NCBI GenBank assembly: GCA_963827935.1
Contig: CAWHCN010000017.1
Coordinates: 434,001-498,000, forward strand
Length of the DNA stretch: 64,000 nucleotides
From: DATFNV01 sp963827935
GTDB taxonomy: Bacteria; Planctomycetota; Planctomycetia; Gemmatales; Gemmataceae
Direction of reading: 5' to 3'
Part shown: positions 20,822 to 30,138 of the stretch, piece by piece
Numbering within the stretch: position 1 is the stretch's first letter
Layout: the number at the start of each line of letters is the position of its first letter
Notes under the pieces: model-generated
Database searches by the model: none
What the model was told of the DNA's origin: nothing
Seen by the model: only the letters and a program-made list of their open reading frames with translations
Position numbers and translations under genes: made by a program

Positions 20822-21775
20822 TCACATGCTCACGGTGATGCCCGGGGTCATGGTCCCGGCCAACGTGATCGATTGAATGTAATGGCCCTTGACGCCCGAC
20901 GGCTTGACCGACCGCACCTGCTCGACGAAGGCGGTCACGTTGTCGGCGAGCTTGGCATCGTCGAAACTCATCTTGCCGACGCCGGCGTGTACATTGCCGC
21001 CCTTGTCGGCGCGGTATTCGACCTTGCCGGCCTTGAACTCCTTGACAGCGCCGGCAACGTCCCCGGTGGGAGGGACGACCGTGCCGGCCTTCGGCGTCGG
21101 CATCAGACCGCGGGGCCCCAGTACTTTGCCGAGCCGGCTGACCTTGCCCATCAGGTCCTGCGTGGCCAGGGCCACGTCGAATTCGGTCCAGCCTTGTTTC
21201 TGAATCTTCTCGATGAGGTCGTCGGCGCCGGCGAAGTCGGCCCCGGCTTCCTTGGCCTTGGTGATGTTGTCGCCCTGGCAGAAGACGACGACGCGGACCG
21301 TCTTGCCGACGCCGTGCGGCAGCGAGACGCTGCCGCGGATCATCTGGTCGCTCTGCGTCGGATCGATGCCAAGGTGGATGTGGACCTCGACCGTCTCGTC
21401 GAACTTGGCGCGCTTGACCGACTTCAGGAGGCTGATGGCCTTCGGCAGGGGGGCGGGCCCTTCCTTGGCGATCTTCTGCCGCAGGTTCTTGAGCTGATTG
21501 CGGAGCTTCTTGCCGCGGCCCGGGGCGATGCCCGGTTTTTTCTTCTTCTTGGACTCGCCGGGAGCCGGGGCGGGGCGGGGTGCCGGCGCAGCTGGCGCGG
21601 TCGCCGCCGGAGCCTCGGACGGGCCGGCCGCGGCGGGCGGCGGGGCCGCGGGGCTGGCCTTGTCGGCCGGCGGCTTCTTCCCCTTCTTCGGCTCCGGCTT
21701 CGCTTCCGCGGCAGCCTCGGGGGCCGGGGCGGCGGGAGCTTCCGTCCCTTCAGCGGGTTGTGGTTTCTTCGCCAT
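20822..21775 (-). CDS. rplA: 50S ribosomal protein L1 with low-complexity N-terminal extension
   Basis: L1 forms the mobile stalk beside the ribosomal E site and acts as a translational repressor of its own operon in many bacteria. From about residue 95 onward this is a normal L1: KAISLLKSVKRAKFDETVEV, then DLMGKVSRLGKVLGPRGLMP and PKAGTVVPPTGDVAGAVKEF. It is preceded by roughly 85 residues rich in Ala, Pro and Lys (for example KPEPKKGKKPPADK and KKKKKPGIAPGRGKK), so the protein has 317 residues instead of about 230. Start MAKKPQPAEG at 21775 is preferred over 21790. There is no strong Shine-Dalgarno site. Confidence 0.96.
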   Translation of the reverse strand: MAKKPQPAEGTEAPAAPAPEAAAEAKPEPKKGKKPPADKASPAAPPPAAAGPSEAPAATAPAAPAPRPAPAPGESKKKKKPGIAPGRGKKLRNQLKNLRQKIAKEGPAPLPKAISLLKSVKRAKFDETVEVHIHLGIDPTQSDQMIRGSVSLPHGVGKTVRVVVFCQGDNITKAKEAGADFAGADDLIEKIQKQGWTEFDVALATQDLMGKVSRLGKVLGPRGLMPTPKAGTVVPPTGDVAGAVKEFKAGKVEYRADKGGNVHAGVGKMSFDDAKLADNVTAFVEQVRSVKPSGVKGHYIQSITLAGTMTPGITVSM

Positions 21776-21796
21776 GTTTGCGGATCCCAAAAATGC

Positions 21797-21813
21797 GCCG
21801 CCCGCTGGGCGGC
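21797..21813. repeat. Short GC palindrome between rplK and rplA
   Basis: GCCGCCC-GCT-GGGCGGC is followed by GGCTAAAC, the same terminal motif as the palindromes at 32367, 44568 and 45564. Confidence 0.8.
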
Positions 21814-21822
21814 GGCTAAACC

Positions 21823-22284
21823 CTATTCGACCGTGATTCCCAGGCTGCGGGCGGTGCCGGCCACGATGCGGGCGGCGTGTTCCAGGTCGCTAGCGTTCAG
21901 GTCCTGCACCTTTCGCCGTGCGATCTCTTCCACCTGCGCCTTGGTGACCTTGAAACCCTTGTACTTTCCGCTCCCCTTGGCCTTTTCCTCGGCCGGCAGG
22001 ACTTCGCCGCCCTTCTTCTTTTCGATGGGGATGCCGGCGGCCTGCTTCAGCAGGATGGCGGCCGGCGGACTCTTGATGATGAAGTCGAAGCTGCGGTCCG
22101 AGTAAACCGTGATGACCACCGGCAAGGGCGTGCCGCGGGCGTCCGCCGTGCGGTCGTTGAACTGCTTGACGAACTGGCCGATGTTCACGCCGTGCTGGCC
22201 CAGCGCGGGACCAACGGGCGGCGCCGGCGTCGCCTGGCCACCCGGGCACTGCAATTTGATCTGGGCCGTCACCTGCTTCGCCAT
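21823..22284 (-). CDS. rplK: 50S ribosomal protein L11
   Basis: A 153-residue protein of the GTPase-associated centre. It has KLQCPGGQATPAPPVGPALG at residues 10-29, GVNIGQFVKQFND, and the C-terminal RNA-binding domain (KVTKAQVEEIARRKVQDLNA, ARIVAGTARSLGITVE). An AGAAGGA site lies upstream of the ATG. It is about ten residues longer than the E. coli protein, with a Lys-rich insert (EVLPAEEKAKGSGKYKGF) near the middle. Confidence 0.98.
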   Translation of the reverse strand: MAKQVTAQIKLQCPGGQATPAPPVGPALGQHGVNIGQFVKQFNDRTADARGTPLPVVITVYSDRSFDFIIKSPPAAILLKQAAGIPIEKKKGGEVLPAEEKAKGSGKYKGFKVTKAQVEEIARRKVQDLNASDLEHAARIVAGTARSLGITVE

Positions 22285-22307
22285 GATCTGTCCTTCTCAA
22301 CGTCAAA

Positions 22308-22366
22308 ACCAGCCCGCAGCGCGAGCAAGGGTGACTGAAAGGCCCTTGCTCGCGCTGCGGGCTGGT
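22308..22366. repeat. Perfect 24-bp palindrome between nusG and rplK
   Basis: The arms 22308-22331 (ACCAGCCCGCAGCGCGAGCA onward) and 22343-22366 are perfect complements. It is transcribed within the ribosomal protein operon. Confidence 0.93.
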
Positions 22367-22387
22367 GTGGGAACCATCTGTTGTATG

Positions 22388-23143
22388 TCAAACCGGTTCG
22401 ACTTGCCAGTACTCCAGGTCCACCGGCACCGGCCGGCCGAAAATCACCAACTCGACTCGCACCTGGCTCTTGGCTTCGATGACCTCCTTGACCTCGCCTT
22501 CCATGCCGGCGAAGGTCCCGTCCTTGACCTTGACCCGGTCGCCGCGATCGACGGGGGGCTTGCCGTGGACTTCCTTGGCCTCCTGCTCCTGCCCACCCGG
22601 CGCCTTGCGGATCATGCGCTCGACTTCGCGCGGCGTCATCGGCGTGGGGGCGCGGTTGACGCCGGCGCCGACGAAGTCCCCGACTCCGGAGGTCTCCCGG
22701 AATAGATACAGAATGCGGTCGTTATATTCCACTTCCGTCATCAGGTAGCCGGGATAGAGCTTGCGCTCGCGCGTGACGCGCTTGCCGTTGCGCATCTCCA
22801 CGACTTTTTCCACAGGGATGACGATCTGGCCGTAGTACTCCTCGAGACCCTCGATCTTGACGCGGCGCTCGATGGCCTCCTTGATCGTCTCCTCGCGGCC
22901 GCTTTGCACCTTGACGACGTACCAGTGCTTGTTGCTGGGCGGTTCTTCCGGCTCCGGCGCGGCAGCGGCGACGGCCGGCGGTTCGGGGGGTGGGGTTTCC
23001 GCCGCGGCGGCAGCCACGCCTTCGCCGGTGGCGGCCAGGGCCGCCTCCTCGGTGTGAGGCGCTGCCAGATCGGGCGGCGCCACGGGTACCGCCTCCGCGG
23101 AGGTCGGAGTCGTGGGCGGCAGCATCGGGGTATCGTTGGTCAT
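22388..23143 (-). CDS. nusG: Transcription termination/antitermination factor NusG with N-terminal extension
   Basis: NusG binds RNA polymerase and suppresses pausing. The NGN domain begins at about residue 72 (KHWYVVKVQSGREETIKEAI) and contains RKLYPGYLMTEVEYND; the KOW domain follows (PPVDRGDRVKVKDGTFAGME, then GEVKEV). The first 70 residues are an Ala/Pro/Glu-rich tail absent from the usual 180-residue protein. The gene lies between secE and rplK, the standard position. Confidence 0.97.
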   Translation of the reverse strand: MTNDTPMLPPTTPTSAEAVPVAPPDLAAPHTEEAALAATGEGVAAAAAETPPPEPPAVAAAAPEPEEPPSNKHWYVVKVQSGREETIKEAIERRVKIEGLEEYYGQIVIPVEKVVEMRNGKRVTRERKLYPGYLMTEVEYNDRILYLFRETSGVGDFVGAGVNRAPTPMTPREVERMIRKAPGGQEQEAKEVHGKPPVDRGDRVKVKDGTFAGMEGEVKEVIEAKSQVRVELVIFGRPVPVDLEYWQVEPV

Positions 23144-23188
23144 GGGACGATTCCCAGGAAAGCAGGGGGGTAAGTCAACGCCGGCAGC

Positions 23189-24487
23189 CTACCATTTCTG
23201 CTCGCCCGGCTTCTGTCCTGCACCCTCGCTCTCGTTAAACTTGAGCACGCCGATCGCCTTCCAGCTCAGGACCTGGCCCCAGGCGACGTCCACCACGAAC
23301 AGGAACAGCGTAAAGAGCACCACGGTTATCAGCACCACGATGGTGTCCTGGATCAAGCGCGGACGCGTCGTCCACGACACCTTGTTCAGCTCGGCCTCGG
23401 TGGCGATCAGGAAGTCGCCGAACATCGGGACATTCACCACGCGCCAGGCAAACCACAGGGCCAGGGCTGCGACCAGGATGGGCACCGTGAACCGAATATC
23501 GGGCAGCAAGGTCAGGGAGGCGTAGCTGAAGGTCGCCACTGCCGGGTCGGGTCCCTTCGCAGAGATCGACGGCTCCTTGCCGGCACCCTTCTTGTCGCGG
23601 AAGGGCTCGGCCGCCTCTTCAAATTTGGTCTTGCTGACCACCTCGCCCTTGCGCAACTCGGAATCGCCCGGATCATCCACCTTGACATAGCCGCTCTTCA
23701 GTTCAGCATTCTTCTGGCGGAAGGTGCCCAGGTCCACCGTGTGCGGCAGCTGGGGCTGGCCGTTCTCATCGGTCGGCACCTTGGACCCGAGCGTGGCCAC
23801 GGCGTCGTTGAGCGCCGTCACCTGCGCCTTGCCCGTAAACGGGATGTTGATCGCCCAGCTGCCGCTCAGCCGCGGATTGTGCGTCGGATCGAGAGCCCAA
23901 ATGCCGCAGCCGGCCAGGACCAGGATGCCCACCATCGTCCCCCGGCGGACCCGTTGTCCCTGGCTGCGCTTGAAGCTCGTCGCGCTGAACCAGCCCTGCT
24001 CCTCGAAGGCCACCATCCGGGCCCCGAAGCTCGACGCCAGGAAGAGGAAGCGGATGGCCAGCACCAGGAGCAAGACAGCAACCCCCACCGTCAGGCCGAT
24101 GCCGAGCGACTCGGGCAACGTCGCACTGTCGTAGACCATCCCCTCGAACCACAGACTCAGAGCGCGGGTGATCAGGACGATGGCGAGCACGACGACCAGG
24201 GTCGTGAAGATGCCGGCCTTGACTCCCGGGGCGGGCTGTCGGCCCAGCATGCGCACGCCCAGCACGACAAGTCCGGCGGCAGCTACCGTACCCACAATAA
24301 GAAGGAGCGCGGTGGCGACCGGGGTGTGCGGCAGTCCGAAGATGTCCCACCAGAGGGTTGGCAGCAGCTTGAAGAGGATCGCCAGGCCGCCCAGGATGTA
24401 CACCACCCCGGCCAGGATGCCGACGTGGAGCCGATCCAACGGACTGGGATTCGCGGTTTCCGCGTTCTTCACCGCCACGGAGGACAT
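23189..24487 (-). CDS. secE: Preprotein translocase subunit SecE, greatly enlarged
   Basis: The last 100 or so residues are a SecE domain: FLIATEAELNKVSWTTRPRL on the cytoplasmic face followed by the transmembrane helix DTIVVLITVVLFTLFLFVVD. SecE stabilises the SecYE protein-conducting channel. It normally has 60-130 residues; this one has 432. The added part holds about five hydrophobic segments (around residues 22-42, 56-80, 91-114, 130-155 and 183-199), a soluble stretch of about 110 residues, and one more membrane segment. The start at 24487 (MSSVAVKNAE) is chosen over 24619, which would run into the tRNA. Position before nusG confirms the identity. Confidence 0.9.
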   Translation of the reverse strand: MSSVAVKNAETANPSPLDRLHVGILAGVVYILGGLAILFKLLPTLWWDIFGLPHTPVATALLLIVGTVAAAGLVVLGVRMLGRQPAPGVKAGIFTTLVVVLAIVLITRALSLWFEGMVYDSATLPESLGIGLTVGVAVLLLVLAIRFLFLASSFGARMVAFEEQGWFSATSFKRSQGQRVRRGTMVGILVLAGCGIWALDPTHNPRLSGSWAINIPFTGKAQVTALNDAVATLGSKVPTDENGQPQLPHTVDLGTFRQKNAELKSGYVKVDDPGDSELRKGEVVSKTKFEEAAEPFRDKKGAGKEPSISAKGPDPAVATFSYASLTLLPDIRFTVPILVAALALWFAWRVVNVPMFGDFLIATEAELNKVSWTTRPRLIQDTIVVLITVVLFTLFLFVVDVAWGQVLSWKAIGVLKFNESEGAGQKPGEQKW

Positions 24488-24592
24488 GGCAAATCCTTCA
24501 TTTGCAGGGGGCCGGCGGGCATGGGCGCGGCGCCGGGACCATCCTGGGCCGGTGCAGCAGGGGGCGATAGCCGCCCGCCGACGTTCGTGGAG

Positions 24593-24665
24593 CAGGGGCG
24601 GAGGGACTCGAACCCCCAACCGGCCGCTTTGGAGACGGCTGCTCTGCCAATTGAGCTACACCCCT
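24593..24665 (-). tRNA. tRNA-Trp (CCA)
   Basis: The 73-nt minus-strand sequence starts AGGGGTGTAGCTCAATTGGC. It folds into a cloverleaf: acceptor AGGGGTG/CGCCCCT, anticodon stem GCCGT/GCGGC with loop CTCCAAA, and T-arm with TTCGAGT. The anticodon is CCA. The 3' CCA is not encoded. It lies between rpmG and secE, as in many bacteria. Confidence 0.95.
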
Positions 24666-24669
24666 TCGG

Positions 24670-24771
24670 AAGCTGTCAGCCGTCAGCTTTCAGTCCTCAG
24701 CCAACGGACGGCGGCGCGGGCAAATATCGCCGCCGGGCCGGCTGATCGCTGACGGCTGAAAGCTGAGAGCT
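24670..24771. repeat. Degenerate inverted repeat (AGCTGTCAGCCGTCAGC type)
   Basis: AGCTGTCAGCCGTCAGCTTT near 24670 and a near-complement, GACGGCTGAAAGCTGAGAGC, near 24751 flank the short spacer between rpmG and tRNA-Trp. The right arm runs into the rpmG stop codon. Confidence 0.6.
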
Positions 24772-24922
24772 ATTTCTTCCGCGATTCCTTATGGGGCGTA
24801 TGCTTGCGCTCCTTGCGGCAGAACTTCTTCAGCTCCAGCCGGTCGGCACCGCGTGTCTCCTTCTGGGTGCGATAGTTGCGAGCCCCGCACGCGGTGCATT
24901 CCAGCCAAACGTATTCGCGCAT
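24770..24922 (-). CDS. rpmG: 50S ribosomal protein L33
   Basis: A 50-residue protein starting MREYVWLECTACGARNYRTQ and ending in a basic tail (FCRKERKHTPHKESRKK). CTAC and the single Cys in KFCRKERKHT correspond to the zinc-binding pattern of L33, although only three cysteines are present (CTAC and FC). It lies between tuf and tRNA-Trp/secE, its usual position. Confidence 0.93.
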   Translation of the reverse strand: MREYVWLECTACGARNYRTQKETRGADRLELKKFCRKERKHTPHKESRKK

Positions 24923-24941
24923 CGCTATCCCTCATGGTTAG

Positions 24942-24967
24942 AGCGCTCCGCTTCGCGTCGCGGCTAA
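24942..24967. repeat. Half copy of the TTAGCCGCGACG palindrome
   Basis: These 26 bases are identical to the right arm at 19627-19652, without the matching left arm; only GGTTA precedes it. It lies between rpmG and tuf and looks like a deletion derivative of the full palindrome. Confidence 0.85.
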
Positions 24968-24973
24968 CCGACC

Positions 24974-26191
<1,218 letters not shown>

Positions 26192-26273
26192 CCGATCCTC
26201 CGCAGAGATTCAAGAGAAGCTGCCCCGGACCGTGGCCCGACGCATGGGATTGACGACCCCGGTTGTCTCCGAA

Positions 26274-26345
26274 AGCTGCTGCTGGGGATTGAACCCAGGA
26301 CCTCCTCCTTACCAAGGAGGCGCTCTACCGCTGAGCTACAGCAGC
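26274..26345 (-). tRNA. tRNA-Thr (GGT)
   Basis: A 72-nt cloverleaf with acceptor GCTGCTG/CAGCAGC, anticodon stem CCTCC/GGAGG and loop TTGGTAA. The anticodon GGT reads ACC and ACU. It is the last of four tRNA genes before tuf, about 80 bases upstream of the tuf start. Confidence 0.96.
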
Positions 26346-26421
26346 GACTCGCCGCGCGCCTGATTCATCGGTTCGCGAGAGCAGGTCTTGCGCGAACGCG
26401 AAACGACAAATCGGGTTCGAG

Positions 26422-26494
26422 AGCGGGTGATGGGGCTCGAACCCACAACAGCTAGCTTGGAAGGCTAGCGCTCTGCCAATTGAGCTACACCCGC
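26422..26494 (-). tRNA. tRNA-Gly (TCC)
   Basis: A 73-nt cloverleaf with acceptor GCGGGTG/CACCCGC, anticodon stem CTAGC/GCTAG and loop CTTCCAA; the anticodon is TCC. It is the third gene of the tRNA cluster. Confidence 0.96.
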
Positions 26495-26509
26495 GGGTCC
26501 AAATAGCAA

Positions 26510-26592
26510 TGGGCAGGGAGGGATTCGAACCCCCGTAGGGATAACCCGCCAGATTTACAGTCTGGTGCAATTGGCCGCTCTGCCACCTGCCC
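26510..26592 (-). tRNA. tRNA-Tyr (GTA)
   Basis: An 83-nt class II tRNA with acceptor GGGCAGG/CCTGCCC, anticodon stem CCAGA/TCTGG and loop CTGTAAA, so the anticodon is GTA. The long variable arm (CGGGTTATCCCTACG) is normal for bacterial tRNA-Tyr. Confidence 0.96.
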
Positions 26593-26640
26593 GCCTGTGT
26601 CTCGCCTTCCCTCGCGTGAGGGCCACCTCCCTGCAGGGGA

Positions 26641-26712
26641 AGCCAGCGGTGGGACTTGAACCCGCAACCCTCGGTTTACAAAACCGATGCTCTACCGTTG
26701 AGCTACGCTGGC
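26641..26712 (-). tRNA. tRNA-Thr (TGT)
   Basis: A 72-nt cloverleaf with acceptor GCCAGCG/CGCTGGC, anticodon stem TCGGT/ACCGA and loop TTTGTAA; the anticodon is TGT. It is the first gene of the cluster, lying directly behind the promoter at 26737-26765. Confidence 0.96.
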
Positions 26713-26736
26713 GCGGCCTGGTGCGTGGAAAGGGTT

Positions 26737-26765
26737 AGTATAGGAAGGCGGGATGGGCCACGCAA
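26737..26765 (-). promoter_or_regulatory. Strong promoter of the tRNA-tuf-ribosomal protein cluster
   Basis: On the minus strand, TTGCGT (26760-26765), a 17-base spacer and TATACT (26737-26742) are close to the sigma-70 consensus. The expected transcription start, around 26730, is less than 20 bases before the first tRNA. The TATACT box is conspicuous in this GC-rich spacer. Confidence 0.8.
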
Positions 26766-26873
26766 GGGGAATTGCCTTGCGGGTCCCGCTTGATTCTCGC
26801 CCCCGGGGGCTCTATGTTGAGGCCACTCGCTGATCCGGGTCGCCTCTCCTTCGTTCCGTTCCTGCGGGATGCC

Positions 26874-29800
26874 ATGTCCTCTACCGAACCGCTGCCCGTA
26901 ACATCCGCGGCCGTGCTGCCTGCCGAGCCGGGCCGCTCCTTGACCTCGGCCATCTCCGCCGATCCCCCGCGCTCCGGGACGGGGCCCACCTGGCAGGCCT
27001 ATGTGGGGTTCGTCTTGGTCGCCGCCCTGGCCTTCCTGCTGGCCTCCTTCCCCGCCCGGCACAGCGACCTCTGGCAGCACCTGGCCTCCGGGCGAGCGCT
27101 GGTCCACGGGCAAACCGATCGGGACGGCGGAGCGGGGCTAGCGGTGGTCCACCCGGGCAATCGTTCCTGGCTGTTCGACTTGACGTGCTACGGACTGTAT
27201 ACAGCCCTGGGCGGCACGGGCCTGATGATCGTCAAAGCCCTGGTGGTTGTGGCCATCGGAGTGTTGCTGCTGCGGCTGTCGCGGGCCGGCGGGGGCTGGA
27301 TCATCGCCGCGGGCTGCATCGCGCTGGCCCTGCTGGTGATGGGCACTCGCCTGCTTTGGCAGCCCGCGCTCGTCTCCTGCTTCTTCCTGGCACTGACCCT
27401 GGTTCTCCTCCATCGGCAGGAGCAGAAATCCGTCGGGCGACCGCCGCCGCTGCTGCCGCCCTGGCCGCTGATCGTGCTCTTTCTGCTCTGGGTGAATACC
27501 GACGCCTGGTTCGTGCTCGGCCTGGCTGTCGTCGGCCTGGTCTGGCTGGGACGCACGCTGGACGAGGAACCCGGAGGCGACGGCAGCCGGTTGACCAGTC
27601 TCCTCCGCCGCACGGGCGCCCTGGTCATCCTGGCGGCGGCCTGCCTGCTCAATCCCGCCCACATTCACGCCTTCTCCTCCCTGCGGGACCTGGGTGCCGT
27701 GCCCGACGCCACAACGGCCGCTGCTGCGGTCACATCGCCGTTCCAGAAGGCCTATCTCCAGTTGATGAGCGACCGCCCGGCCGGGCTGGCCTACTACCCG
27801 TTACTGTTCCTGGGACTGCTTTCGTTTGGCCTGAACCTGCGCCGGCCCGTGTGGCAGCGGCTGCTCCCGTTCCTGGCGCTGGCCATCCTGACGGCGGTGC
27901 AGGTGCGGACCATGCCGTTCTTCGCGGTGGTGGCTGGGCCCGTGCTGGCCGCGAACCTCCAGGCGTGGTGGGCCCGGCGTCCGGCGGGTCCTGCCGGCCG
28001 CGCGGTGCCGGCCGGCTGGCAGTCGCTGGCGCTGATCCCGCTGATCCTGGTCGTCATCTGCGCCTGGCCCGGCTGGCTGCAGGGGGGCCCTTACCAGCCG
28101 CGCCGCTGGACCGTCGAGGCGCCGCCTGCCCTGGAGCTGGCCGCCGCCGAAATCAATCGCTGGCACGCCGACCGCAAGCTGCCCGACGGTACTCGCGGAC
28201 TGCACTTCTCGTCCGACAGCTTTAATACCCTGGCCTGGCTGGCTCCCCAGGACGACGGGATCATGGACCCCACGCTGAGTGCCGCCATCCCCCATCTGAC
28301 GCTGCTCAGTCGGGCCAGGGACGGAGCGGGCTACGAGGCAGCGCGGCAACGGCTGCGGGCTGCTCGCATCGATCATGTGATCATTCACGATGCCAGCCCG
28401 ACCCGGTTCCACGCGGCCCTGGGACTGTTCCTGACGAACTCGCAGGACTGGGCGCTGTTGTTCCTGGAAGGGAACGTGGCGATCTTCGGCTGGCGCGACC
28501 TGGGCGCGCCGCTTACGGACGATCCCTTCCGCGGCCGTCTGCTGGATCTGCAGCGGTTGGCCTTCAAGCCGCCACGCGACAAGCAAGCGCCGCCGCAGGG
28601 ACCCGAGCGCGAGCCGCAGGCGCGGTCGTGGTGGGAGGCGCTGGACAAGCCGGCACCGGTCCGACCAATCGAACAGGACGAGGCCGCCGTTTACCTGCTG
28701 TATGCCAGGCTGGTGGCGGAGCAGGCGGGCGGCGTTCGCGCCATGCGCTGGCAGCTGGGTCAGCAGGCGGCGGCCATCGCGGCCGCGGGCGGCTGGGCCG
28801 GCAGGGTCACGCCGGCCGCCGCCCTGCTCGACGCCCACGTCCGCCTCCTTTCCCTCCAGCCGTCGGCCCCCGCGCCGGGCCTGGCCGATGGGCTGGCGGC
28901 CCTGCGCCGCGAGGTAGTCGACTGGTATCGCCTCTACGAACTGGAACAGGATGACGAGCCGTCCGCGCTGGTCTACCTTGCCATTCGGGCCGCCCGCCGG
29001 GCGATTGCCGTCAACCCCGATGATGCCGACGCCTACCTGGTCCTCGGCCAGGGATATCTGAGCCTCCTGGGCCACACCCGCGAGCGCGCCTGGGCCAGCC
29101 AGATGCCCGACCTGGTCGAGCTGCGCCGCGTCCAGGCCAGCGCGGCCCTGAACCGGGTGCTGGTCCTGCGGCCCGGATCCGCGCGGGCCCATCGTGGCCT
29201 CGCCGATCTCTACCGGGACATGGGTTACCTCGACCTGGCCCTGGAACATCTCCAGGCCTATGTTCGCTCGCCCCGCCAGGCCGGCCCGGCAGGCGATGGC
29301 AGCGCGGAGGTCCGCCGCCAGCAGGAGGCGAACAGAGGAGGAGCTGAAACGGCTGACGCGCGAGGTCGAGGATCGCCAAAATGCCTTCGCTGCTGCCTCG
29401 GCCGGCGGCTCGGTGTTCGAGCGCGCCACCCTGGCTGAGCAGAAGGGGCTGGCCGGCAAGGCCCTCACCACCCTCTTGCAATTCCACTGGTCCGCCTTTG
29501 GCGACCGGGGCGTGGCGCTGGAACTGCGCCTGATGGTCCACACCGGACGCTCGCGCGAGGCCCGCGACTGGGTCACCCCCGACGACCGGACCCGGCTGGG
29601 GCCGAATGCCTATCACTGGCTACGCATCCTGGCGTTTGCTGCCGGCGGCGATTATGAGCTGGCCCAGACCGAGTGTGCCGCGCTGGGCGGCGAACGATTG
29701 CCCTATCGCGAGACCATCGGCCTCCTGGTGGGCCAGGTGGTGCTCGAGGAGCGTCCCGGCGACGGCCCGTTGGCCTACCTGCTGCGGCGCGGGCTCGGCT

Positions 29801-30033
29801 GGCGAGGCACGCTCGAACGCCTGCCCCAGGCCGCCCGCCGCCTGACCCAGCAGGCCCACGTGAACGTGCTGCAGGGCCTGCTCGCCCTGGAGGAAGGACG
29901 GGTGAGCCAGGCCCGAGAGTTCTTCCGCGAGGCCCTCAACCTGTGGAAGGACGAGGCCACGGCCCTCCGCGGCGGCGGACTGGACTTCACGGGACGGCCC
30001 GTGGCCCAGGGATGTTTGGAGCTACTGGAATAG
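26874..30033 (+). CDS. Polytopic membrane protein with C-terminal TPR region (one frameshift)
   Basis: A protein of about 1,050 residues. After a 45-residue Pro/Ser-rich start come about ten hydrophobic segments (AYVGFVLVAALAFLLASFPA, then segments to about residue 405), including the loop with HSDLWQHLASGRALV. This layout resembles the multi-spanning integral membrane core of glycosyltransferase-like planctomycete proteins, but no catalytic motif is certain. The second half is soluble, with TPR-like helices (AIAVNPDDADAYLVLGQGYL, GYLDLALEHLQAYV). One extra A near 29333 shifts the frame; joined, it continues EEELKRLTREVEDRQNAF to CLELLE at 30033. ATG 26874 (MSSTEPLPVT) is preferred over 26772, which would overlap the divergent promoter. 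Confidence 0.7.
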
Positions 30034-30048
30034 ACTTTGATCCCGGCG

Positions 30049-30108
30049 CGAGCCCGCGGCGCAAGCCAAGGGCGGGCCCGGGCGCCCTTGGCTTGCGCCG
30101 CGGGCTCG
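30049..30108. repeat. Perfect 26-bp palindrome between convergent genes
   Basis: The arms 30049-30074 and 30083-30108 (CGAGCCCGCGGCGCAAGCCA at the outer end) are perfect complements. It lies between the ends of the membrane/TPR gene and the RecD2 gene and could terminate transcription from both sides. Confidence 0.92.
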
Positions 30109-30138
30109 CAGAACCGCGCCTCGTTCTTTCCAAACGGT

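Noticed and set aside
26510..26592. tRNA-Leu or tRNA-Ser because of the long variable arm
   Set aside because: The anticodon loop CTGTAAA gives GTA, and bacterial tRNA-Tyr also has a long variable arm.
30083..30138. Small gene in the spacer after the membrane/TPR protein
   Set aside because: Short frames there consist of the palindrome at 30049-30108 and have no independent coding signal.
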